DNA of 64,000 bases from positions 17,455,501 through 17,519,500 of the forward strand of contig CM043869.1 of assembly GCA_023846275.1 (NCBI GenBank), read 5' to 3'. This DNA is from Vanilla planifolia. Taxonomy: Eukaryota > Streptophyta > Magnoliopsida > Asparagales > Orchidaceae. The notes beneath the pieces were generated by a model. That model was not told where the DNA came from. It did not search any database and saw only the letters and a list, made by a program, of their open reading frames with translations. Every line of letters begins with the position of its first letter. The first letter of the stretch is position 1. Position numbers and translations under genes: made by a program. Of this stretch, positions 24,801-36,800 are shown in pieces.

Positions 24801-27800
24801 ACAAATTTCAGCATTTGATACTATCTTAACATGATTAAAGCACATAATCGAATCAACACATGCTCGGTAAAATTTCCGAATTCGGCGGGTATAATTTTCC
24901 GAAAACCCTAAAATGCTAAATCAATAATTTGCATTAATCAATTCCAAAAACCACAATCCGCATGCTCCGGTAGCTATTTGCAAAATAATCCATATTTTTA
25001 ATTTGCTAAATAACTAATTTAAATCTGAATTTCCTACCTTTCTTCTCCGGCGACGGTGAAGCTCGCACGCGACCAACCACTGCTCCTCGCCGAACGAAAC
25101 CGGTACCAATCGATTCTCCTCGGTCCCGCGAACCTCCAGGTACAAAAAGCCCCTTGAAAGGCTGCCGGAAAGTATCGCCGTTCGCCGCGAACACTTCGTC
25201 TCCGGCCACTGCTCGAAACACTAACAGCCGAACAGTTTCGGTTAAATACCCCGCTTTAACCGGTAATAATCCGTTAAGAACCCATTAAGCGCCGGTTGAC
25301 CTTCTAATAACGCCGCTTAACCCCGATCAGCCGGTTAATCTCCACCGCTGTTCTCGTCCGTCCGATCCGCTTATCCGCGGCTTATCCAACCGCACGCGCA
25401 AACGCACTCGGCGAACCGCCCCCGCCTTCGCTGAACCGCTCCGGTCCGGTTCACGCGCAGTAAAAAACCAAATTCCGGTTTAAAAATCTAATGGACCGAT
25501 TTAAATAGATTTTCGAATTTCCAAAAATCCAATTAAACAGGGAAAATTACTTAAAAATTTCCTCGGTGCTCCGAAAAATCCCCAGAAAATTTCAAAAATT
25601 CCAACAGCCTCCAATTGAGCTCCTGGCTCATCCTACTGTCGATCTGAAATCATCCAAGCCACAATTGAATTATTGAAGATTAAACATATAACATTTCACC
25701 GGGTATAACAAAAAGCGACATTTATAGAACCTTTGGAACATGGTAGGGATGATCTAAAGCCACTATATCACTCTCTCCATCATTTTCTCCATTTAATTTC
25801 CATGGCAAGAACATGAAAGATTAATCTGATAACATCAATCGATGATTTCTGAACTCTTGAGTGTATGATGCCAACAACTTGAGTGAGAAATCCCTCAAAA
25901 TCATTGCCTCTCCCCATTCATTGAACCTTTCTCACGTGCACAATATTGAGCAATTAAACTCCATTAAGGATATTAAATTACTAGGTTATGCATCTTCATG
26001 GAGTTCAAGTCTATCCAAATAACCATCTCCACCTTGATTTCTTAGTTGTGTTCTATAAGTTCATTTGTAAAAAATTCAATCCCAACTCAATAGCCATGAT
26101 AAGACTGCTCTACAAATGGTGTAAAACCAATAAAATTGAATAAAATAAGAGTTTATTTAAGACTCATTTCAAATTCAAAAAGGTAGACAAAAATCCTAAA
26201 CATTGAGTCGGAAGGCCACAAGCAAGTTTGTGTTCCTTGATGTATTCTTTTAAGGATTAAAGAAAGATATACTTCTTTATCTTTGTGAAGTAGATTACGA
26301 GGTGGATACCATTGGATAAGACCTGGGAAACTTGGGAAGGTTTTCCAATTGTCATCCAAGGAATGCAAGCACATGGCATAAAATAAGATTGATGATGCAT
26401 TGATAAATCGAAGGAAGAGATGCTAAAAGCATAAGTAGTTTAGTTTCTAACCAAATATGCACAATCAAGAAGCAATATGCTGTAATAACCATCAGTTGAT
26501 GATCTATAGGCTACAATATCTAAAATATGCTTTTGCTCCCCAGGGAGAACGAAGGTAAATGGAAGGGGTGGACATGGAAGTAAGATGGAGACTTGCTAAA
26601 AGGTACAAGCTATATTTGATTTGGATATCTTAGAGATAAAAAGTAGCAACAAAGTTTCAAATAAAAATGAGTTTAAGAGGAAGACTTGTTACAAAGCACA
26701 CAATTCCCATGCATTTAGAGTAGGCTTCCCGAGTTTGACGAGTTAACTAGCAAGAAAGTACAAAGGATCACAAGGAGTTCATATTGAAGGATGGTAGAAG
26801 GCACAAAACATTGGCCCTGATGATTCTTACTTTAGGAGCTGTGTTAAATTGAGTATAGATAAGGGTCGAGAAGGTTCATCAACCCCTCATCCCAGGCAGA
26901 GTTTCAAAACTTGGTTAGCCATATGATGATGTTTCCAGGGAAGGATTAAGAGTACAAAAGTGATGCAACCAAGGTGGAGATCCTCCACATATGCAGATTT
27001 TCAACCAAAAAACCCTTTACTAATGTTATAAGGGTTAGATAGCGGCTTATACACCAAGAAAAAATCAAGATTATGCTTGTGGTGAACCGAATTAGATAAG
27101 ATCATCTCAACCTGGTTCACATGCAAAGATTCAAATAAAGTTTTTGGCCTAATTATTTTGCTTCCACAGCGGAGATAAGTATATTTCAGTACAAGTTTAA
27201 GACCACTTGCGACATGGTAGCCAAGTCAAAGGAGGTTCCTTGAGAAGAGGTGGTGGAAATTGAATTGCAGAGAATAACGATGGCAAAGAAGAAAAAAAAA
27301 ATAAGAGCAAGAGGTAAAAAAGCTTAGATCCATGAGGAGACCTATGAGTAGAATAGAGAGCTTGACAAGTCAAAAGGTGGATTTTTGTATTATTTTTTTA
27401 TCATATCATAACAAATACTTGAACAAAGTTTTTATATCATAAAAAATTCCAAAAAAAATGTTATAACAGTAATCTATAATCATATGATAAGGATTTGGAC
27501 AAAGTATTCATATCATAACAATACTAGAAATATTTTAGAAAAACATTCTATTGTCATATCAAGTATTGCTAATAATTAAGCTTTTACTTAATGTATTCAA
27601 ACAATATGCTTGTATAATACTTTTTTACCTCTTTATGATGAAGGAAAAATTACATAATATGAGTACACATTTCCTTTCATACCTTGTTATCTTCTATAAT
27701 AAATTTGCTATAACTCCTTGAAATGCATAACCTTTATAGCCAACAATTAGATCCATAGTGAAGAAGTATTATAAGTAAAAAAAATGAACTAGAAAAAAGC

Positions 27801-30800
27801 TGAAAGGAAACTAAGTTTTAGGTGATGATGAAAACCAAAGCAAAAACAAAGGAAAAACTGGAAAAGAAAAAAACTAAAAAGGGGATTCGCATGAGATGAT
27901 GCTTAATAACCTTCTACAAAAGACAAGAGAGGCAACTCAAAAAGCTAATTTGGTCAATAAGAAGATTGGCATGATGCAAGCTTGGCTTGAAAAATTATGA
28001 AAGACAATCGAGAGGATGAAGAAAGAAAAAAGGGAGGCAACTGCTAAATCTACAACAAGGATGAGGGAAGGAGTCTCAGAGCATACTGTTTGATTCATAA
28101 ATGAATTCACAAAGCCAACAAGTTTTTTTAACCTATAATTAAATTTAACATAATAGGATTTGAGGTGTCAAAAAGTATATTGCTATAATAGCATTTCATT
28201 ATAAAAGAAAAATTATGTTTAATCGATCCTTACAGGCTTAGTATCAACCCTTCTGGAGAGCATAACTATTTGAACTTAAAGCAAAGATTCTAAAACCTTC
28301 ATGTATGATGCAAATAAGCATACTCAGAGGTTTGAAAATGAGAGAACATTTTCATACATTTGTGTCTTATGAGAGAGCTAATTTGGTCCAAGTTTCATGT
28401 ATTTAGCATCCTAAATGGTTTCAAATTATGCTTGGCACCTTTTTTTTTTTTTTTTGGTGCCATTGTTGTGGTTAGAAAAGATGTTGCCAAAAACCAATTT
28501 GACAAAGAAGAATTTATAAAGCATTTATTAAAAAAGGAGATTTATTAGGTAATCTAACAAAAAAAAAGGTAGCACATTTCGAATACTTTATTTGCAATGA
28601 CCAAAATTCCTTTCAATGGAAAATGCAATCAAGTGGATCAAAGCAGTGGACTATGAACCCACCATGCATGGGTTTAAATCTAATTGTTTACCCATCAAAA
28701 TTTTTAAATTATATAATTATTGTAAAATGTGTTTTTAGAGGATAACACAGTCTTTTGCCCTCCCCAAAAACATTTTTGAGGGCAGTCAACTATGGATGTA
28801 CCACACGCACGAGCCAGATGTTGCTTTTGAACTGCACATGCAAGGAAATACTAAAGTTATGTATAAAATACACACCTATCAACCATTAAAAATTAGAACA
28901 TAGTTTTATAATCCTTTCATCATGCCACCTATAACAAATCTCAGATAAAGGAAACCCACCTAAATCTTTGCATAGAATTTGTATACAGTGTTTGAGCAAA
29001 ATAGTAAAATGAGATCTTTGATAATATCATTTAGCTTACATCTTTTTGGAGGGAATCTTATGCAAACATCTTTGAAAATAATAATACAGTGAATGTTGGT
29101 TATTTTATAGAAAAAAAATACAAATTGTTATTAATGCATTTAATGGGTGTACCTCCATTCTTGCATTTCGAAGAAAAGACCGCGTGCTTGATCAATTTGG
29201 TTGTGCCTTGCATATAACCTAATCATCATGTTGTATATCTCAGTTGTAGAACAATAATTCTTTTGAGCTTTCATCCACTGAAACACTTGAACAGCATGCT
29301 CAAGGGAACCTCTATTGCTTATCTCCTTCAGCAGATACCAAAATAGTAAAAAAAAAAAAAGATTCAGTTCAAGAAAATGAATACAAACAACAAACATTTG
29401 CAAACTATTAAAGTTAGAACATATAATTTGCAAGTTTTCTGTAGTACAAGAGCAAAAAGCTAAAACATGCAAGAAAATACCTCTTTGGATGAGGCAAAAT
29501 TACTTGACACAAACTCAACATATAAATGGCAAGTTTTCTGTGAATTTTTCCAGAACATATTTGTCTTAGGACTTGTTGGTTGAGGTTCAAGTACTTAAAC
29601 ATAAACTCTACATGAACTAGGCAAGAAATCAAAGCAATCTTTGCATAATATCCAAAAATATGAACTGTGTCGACCAATCAATTTACCTCCCTCAAACCTC
29701 TTGTCTTATAATAGGAAAGGACTTAGCTCTAGGTCTTTTTCCTTGTGGCTCTTTGGTTGAGGTAAAGTATTTAAGCAAAAACTCAACATGAAAAAGATTA
29801 AAAAGCATAAGTAATCTTTCTTCTTCACTGTAAAAGTATGAAACTAATACAAAGCCTTTTACCCAGTGTTGCATCTTGAACAAAAATAAGGCTTATATTT
29901 AACATTTTTTCCTTTTGTTTTCTTCCATTTGATTCCCCCAATCACTGCTTTTTTCAGATTTTCTAAGAAATTGCATATTCAAGATTTTCAATCTTAACAC
30001 AAGCTTCAAAATAACAAAAATTCAGCATTTAAAAATGATTCAATAAAGAAAAAGGACAAGCAATGATAAAAAAAGTCTACTGGGCTCCAATTTTATGTTC
30101 AAGCTACAAGTGGTGGCTGCATTTAAGAAGATCAAAATGGTTATCCTTCTGCAATTTGCTCCATGCTTTCCTCTTCTTTTCTTGTCTTGACTCATTCTTA
30201 CCTTATTAGCATTGCTTTATGAACATAGACTAACTGAGACATGAACTCAAGAATCCACTCAGCCCAATTGCCACACGAAATGATTGTTCAGGCTTGGGTA
30301 AGATAATCCAGCCAAAGATAAAAATTGGCCTTACTCAACGTAACAAGCTTATTTCTTCAAGCAAGCTTAGAAAATATGTTCCCTATTACACCCTAACTAA
30401 TTGATCAAATTTTTTTACAATGTCAACCAACTAGAATCAACTCTTGAGTTAATTACGCTTGGTTCAAGGACTTTAATAACACCAACTAATTCAAACCAGG
30501 TCATGGAGTGCCTAAACTTAACATAAACAATGAATTGTGATGCCGGACGGGCATTGAAAACTATAATGAGTAGCTTAAGACTAATCTACATGCGTTAAGA
30601 AGAAAAAAATGCCAAAGACAAATATAAGAAATCCGAAAAGACAACATACGAGAGATACCTGTCTAAGACAATTTTAGATAAGAGGGAATTGATAACAATA
30701 CAAAGATAGCTTCATATGCTAGGCCCATAACTTCTTCAATAACACAGAGATGGGATACTCAGAAACAGTTTAAATAAACTAATCTAAAAAAAGAACAACG

Positions 30801-33800
30801 TAAAGGTCATATGGTCGCAAATTGAAAGCACAAATAAAACTTCAAAAAGCCTCACGAAAAACTAAAGTAATGAAGTAGTTGTGCACAAAGGTGGTTCAAA
30901 CACATAAGAAAATTGAATCGTAGAAAGTAAAGAATGTCACAATAAGCAAGGTTCGTAAATAAACTCTGAAGAAGGCAAATCTAAGTAAACTTTAAACAAC
31001 AAAGTAAAAAGGAGATGGCAATAAAGTGAAGAAAATGAAAAAATGTAAAGGAACCATTATATGGCGGTGGAAGGAACGCAAATATCGCATAATTGAAGGC
31101 AAGCAGGCATGGCATCTCACTATTTGAGCCACACATTATTTCTCTAAGTATCAGAGCCTCAACAAATCAACACGTCATAGTTTTTGTTGTAATCACTCTA
31201 AAACTTCAACAATATGCAATAGAACAATGAAAATTTTTCTAGCTTAGGCATCTCTTAAAAATAGAGAGCTTAAGAAAAAAGATAATAATAAAAAAGAAAG
31301 TAAAAAAATAAAATTTGTGATCAAGACTATTGCCAAATAGTTTTCTAAAAAGTTGTTTCGATTTCAAAAATCTGTTTTTTGAAAAGATGTTGCCAAAAAG
31401 CCTTTTGAAAAAGCCACGATTTTGGTTCAGTGCCAGTTGGGTTCATGTGGGTTTTTGGGGGTCAAATTGGCGGATCAACAAGGCATCGACAGAACTGTGT
31501 GCATTTGTGGTTCGCACAAACCATTCTATTAATGGGTCATATTGGTGGATAAAAGCGGCATTGACGAATCCGCATGTGTTCACCGATTGAATCTAGGTCG
31601 ACAAGTTAGCACGACTCGACGAATTTTTGTACATTCATTGGTCACGCAAATTATTCTGTCGATGGGTTGGATTGGCAAGTCAACGTGGTGTCAACGGATC
31701 CATGAGCATTCGCAAGTAGACACAACATTGACAGGTTCATTGCTATTTGTGGTTCGCACAAACCCATGATTTAAAACGATCCAACAAACCCGATTGCCAA
31801 ACAATTTTAGTGAAACATGGCTTGAGCAATCGTCAGGTCAGATCAGGTCAAACCTGCGACAATCAATAGAAGCAGTGTCAGTCGGTGCTGGGAGCATCAG
31901 TTGGCAAAGCTGATGAAAATGAGCCCAATTGGCTATTTTTCTACCATTTTTATCTTCTTAACGCAAATTTTGAGCCCAAAATGCAATTTTAGGCTCCGTC
32001 TTGACACTACATATGAAAAATAGCTATCTTGATTATCTGAAAGTACTGGCACATGTCTAACTGGCTCCTAAGCTGTCGAAAATCCTGATAGCAACAAATA
32101 TTCTCACTAATTCCCCCAAAACAAGAAAAACACATCTCTAATGAAACTGCTTTAGATCGAATCTCGTAAGTCTCCAATACTCTGGGTTTAGTCATTGTCT
32201 TCCCTTGTGATCCATGTATTCTCGGTGTCTATTCAACCTTTCCAATAAACAAGATACCTCTAATAACTCCGATTTTTAGTCAGAATAGTCTGGTCATCCA
32301 ATATTCTTTCAATCTACTCACTCTTTTTACCATTATAGGCTGGTGGACACTGAGGTAAGGGTTCACTCTCAATAGGTGTTAATGATAGCTCAAATAACTC
32401 ACTGAGAAAGTATTGGCTCCTTGCAGGCCACCAAATTTGAGATGTTGAAAGTATTGATGTCGCATTCATCTGGTAGCTCCACTGTGTATGCATTTGATCC
32501 AACTTTTTTAAGATTTGGAATAGACCGACATCTCTTGCATGTAACTTCCACTAAGTTTCTGGGGAGAACCTTTCAGATCCGATTTAGATCATCATATAAT
32601 CTCCTTCCAAGAATTCTTTATGCTTGCGCATTAGCCAATCTCTTGTACTAGTCATTACTGATGTTTATTTTGCCTTTAATATTCTCATAGACCTCCCTCA
32701 TATATTGTGCAAACTCTTATGCAGACATAGACATGCATGCTTGAATTCTAAGCTATGAGACTTATATCCATTATAAGATTTAAAAAGGATCATTCATAGA
32801 AACCTACTGACATAGCTACTATAGGCAGCTCTGCACATGGTAAAAGTATATCTTAATTTTTTTACATTTTCTCTTATCAAACATCATAATAGGTTTCTTA
32901 AACTACCATTAAGTACCTCGATTTGACCATCCATTTAGGATTAATAAATAGTTGAAAATTTTAATTTTAAACTCACAAGGTGCTAAAAAGTTTTTTAAAA
33001 GTATGACGTGAAATAAACGTCTCTATCTATGATTATGATTTTGGGTAACCTATGAAGTTTTACCACTTCATCAAAGAATAGTTGAGCAATGTGAGAGAAA
33101 TACGACGTTTTGAAGCACAGGATAAATCTAATTATTTTCATAAATCAATCTTTGAAGGGTTTTAGGTAATCCAAAGAAAAAATCCATTCTAAAGTCCTTC
33201 TATGGCCATGATGATAATACTAATAAGGTGTAGAGTCCAGTGTTTCGGGCATAATGTTTAGCAACTGCACAAGTTCTACACCTATAAACTATGCGAGCAG
33301 GATGTTATTTTAATCCTAACCAATAAAATGTCTTCAATAGTCATAATAGTTTGTCTTGTCCGAAATAACCTGTTAGTCCTCTTGCATGTATCTCTCAAAC
33401 TAAGAAATCCCAAACTAATGTCCATGGTATGCATAGTTGCTTATCAAAAAAAAAATAGCCATCTTTAATTTTATAATCATAAATGACCTTATTTGAATTG
33501 GCAACCAATTCTTTATAAAAGGCTGAAGTTAGTGCAATTTGGGAACATGCCTAAAAGAGTTTTAAAGCCAATGACAGAGACAAACAATGGTTAACTCTCT
33601 TACCAAGAGCATCAGCGATCTTGAATTCTACACCTAGTTATGTTTGAGGATGAGATATAACTTTGAAGAAATTCAGTCTACTAATTGTATTGTAGCTTTA
33701 ACTTCTTTTGTGAGTTATCCTAAAGCTTTTTGGTCAACTTAAAATACAAATTCTTGAGATAAGAAATAATACTTCCAATGCCTTAAGATTTAGATTATCA

Positions 33801-36800
33801 CATAAAATTCATCATAAACAAAGTATTTCATAGGAGACTCACCCAGTTTTTTCGCTAAAGTATGCGAGCAATCATCTTTCCTGGCTTAAGACTCCTATTC
33901 CTACACCTGAGGCATCACAGGATACTTCAAAATCGATAGAAAGGTCTGAAAGTCAAAGAATAGGTGCTTAAGTCATACTCTCCTTGATCTTCTTAACTCC
34001 TTTAGCTATAGGGATCTACTTGAAATTTCCTTTTTTTGATACAATTAGTTATAAGAAAAATGATGATATTAAAACTCTTAATGAATTTCCTATAGAAGAT
34101 CACTATGGCATTAAAACTCCTAATATCATGGACGAACTGAAGTGTTGGTCAATCAATTATATACTTAATTTTGTCAGGGTCAACTAATACACCATCTTTC
34201 AAGACTATGAAGCTTAGAAAATTCACGTGATCGATAACAAAGACATATTTTTCGACATTAGCAAAGAGTTAGTTCTCACTAAACGTAAAGAAAATTTTCC
34301 TAAGATATCCTAAATGATGCTTAAAGGTATGATTGAAGATTAAGATGTCGTCAAGGTAAATTATCATGAATGTTTCCTAAGTAAGATCAAAGTATTTATA
34401 TTATTATTCTCATAAATTTGTTTGGTGCATTAGACAAGCCAAAGAGTATAACTAATCATTTGTATAACCAATCATTTGTTTTAAAAGTAATTTTTTATTC
34501 ATCTCTAGGTTAGATTATACCATGGTGATATCCATGTTTTAAGTCAATTTTTGAGAAAATAGTGGCTCCAATTATTTCGTCTAACAGTTCATCCAAGCAT
34601 GAGATAGAGAAGCTATAATTCATAACTATTTTGTTGATGACCTATTATTAATACATATTCTCCATGAATCATCTTTCTTAGAAACTAGAAGGGTAGGACA
34701 TGCACAAGAGCTAAGGCTTTCTCATCCAATAACCTTGTACCAATCAGATGAGCTCTTGTTATTTAAAAGGGATCATCTTATAATTTGACAAGTCTGGTAA
34801 ATTCGCTCCTGGTATAAGATCTATGTGTTGGATGTCACAAAAGGATTGGAAAATTTAAGGTTCAAAATAAAAACATTAAAAAAACAAGATAAGATGGGTT
34901 TCATTGTGAAAGGTATTGTTATATCAGATACCTCACTTGTGATTTCTCACTATTATGGCCCAAATGACAATTTCATTAGTAAATTCTTGATCTACTTTAT
35001 CATGGGACATAAACTAGATTTTTCTATCTAGAGAGATGACCAACTTCTTTTTAAAAAGTTGGAAGTGATCTCAAACTGGTGACAAGTGTAGCTTAAATTT
35101 CTATCTTTAATATGCGAATGTACAGGTGTTAACTTTGTTGGCGAAAAGGGAATCATGATCATACAAGCACGATCATACTAAGATGATACAATACATTGTT
35201 TCTTGACAGAAATGAATCTTTCGTTAATCCAACAAACAATGTATGGTTTGGGTAATAAGTGGTAATAAGTTCGAAGGGTACTACACTATTAATAAAAATG
35301 ACATTGATGCTATTACGCCACTATTTATGATGATTTTACATGCCTTTTCTTCTATTTTCACTTGCCTTAAGGTTGGGTGAAGGTACATTTCACAACTCTT
35401 CCTCTTCTATGGAGTATTCATTGGCTAGGTTGGAATAAGAAATATATTTTTTATCTCCTTTTTTCTTGGCATTAAATCCCTCACATTTCCCTTCCTCAAT
35501 ATGGCTTATTCGTCATATGGGGCATTGGGCTATCATATAACCTTGCCCTTTACATCGAAAACAAGTTACTTCAGATGGTTGATTAACTAGTTGATTATGT
35601 TTCACAGTGAGTTTAAGGATAGTGCTTGGAGAGAGAAGTGCTAGTGGGCAACTTATGGATGATCTGGGGTTAATGAGTATGAAGGTTAACTTGGACATCG
35701 ATTCAACTCTTTTGACTAAATCAAGCTTCTACAAGTGCTCAAAATCACTAACAATCTTATAGACATCTTTTAAAGTGTGAATGTTATGCATAAAAAAATT
35801 CCCTCTGTATATTTTCTCTAAACCCAGCTCAAAAGTGGGAAAGCGTGACCAAAGGGTTCTCATTAACACCACAAAATGGTATTCATAAAACGAGCAATAT
35901 ACTTATTAACCAACTTTCTTCTTTGGGTTAAACATTGTCATTGTTCAAGTAACAGATTCTTGTAAGAAATGAGTATGTATGTCTCCCATAATTCTCTTAA
36001 ACTCATTCCAAATTCTTACGGGTGGTGATCCTCTCTACTGACAATGGGTGTTTACGGTTTTTATAAACAACCAAGCTTGTTTAGTTAATTTCATTCAAGA
36101 AAATAATACTTTTAGTTCATAAGTCTAAACAATTAAAAATATGGTCCAAGGCTGCTTTCCACCGTAGTTAGTTCTTAGAATTTAGAGTATCTTCAAATAT
36201 AGGTGTGCCACATTTTAAAAATGCCTACTTTAGTTTAGGTTTGCCTTTAACAACCTCTAATACTAGATTTAATCTTTGACAGATATTACAAACTACAATG
36301 AACAACTTTAGAAAAAAATATAGACAATAAATACAAGAAACTCAAAGAATCAACACACAAGAGATACCCGTCTAAGACAACCTTAGCCAAGAAGAGACCA
36401 AGAGCAACAAAAGGGTCACTCCATATACTAGGCCCACAACCTCTTTAACGACACAAAGACGGAGTACTAAAAAAAGGTTAAATAAACCGATCTTGATCAA
36501 GAAAAAAATAAAGTAAAATTCACACGAGAAAAAAATAGTAAAAAGACTCTACTAAGCATCACGAAAAACCAAAGTAAGAAATTATTGCATACAAAGGCAG
36601 TCAAAACACAAAAGAAAACTGAGTCATAAAGAATAGGTAAAGCAACAATATCTAAGGTTTGCAAACAAACTTGGAAGAAGATAGAAGTGCAAATCAGAGT
36701 AAACTTTAAACAACAAAGTAAAAAGGAGACAACAATAAAGTAAGAAAAAAATGACAAAGTGGAAAGGAATCGTCATGCAACAACAGTAATAAGGCGATGT

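Larger units (their letters stand above)
16315..29152 (-). other. EMB2654 intron 2, about 12.8 kb
   Basis: Bounded by the donor GTACAC at 29152 and the acceptor GATAG at 16315. It contains two copies of an unnamed dispersed repeat, a solo LTR nested in one of them, and a tRNA-like segment. The stretches 17500-21370 and 25760-28600 look like decayed repeat DNA; no coding domain is recognisable in them. Confidence 0.88.

Noticed and set aside
28625..28700. A functional tRNA gene
   Set aside because: The T-stem does not pair and no acceptor stem forms; kept only as a tRNA-like relic.
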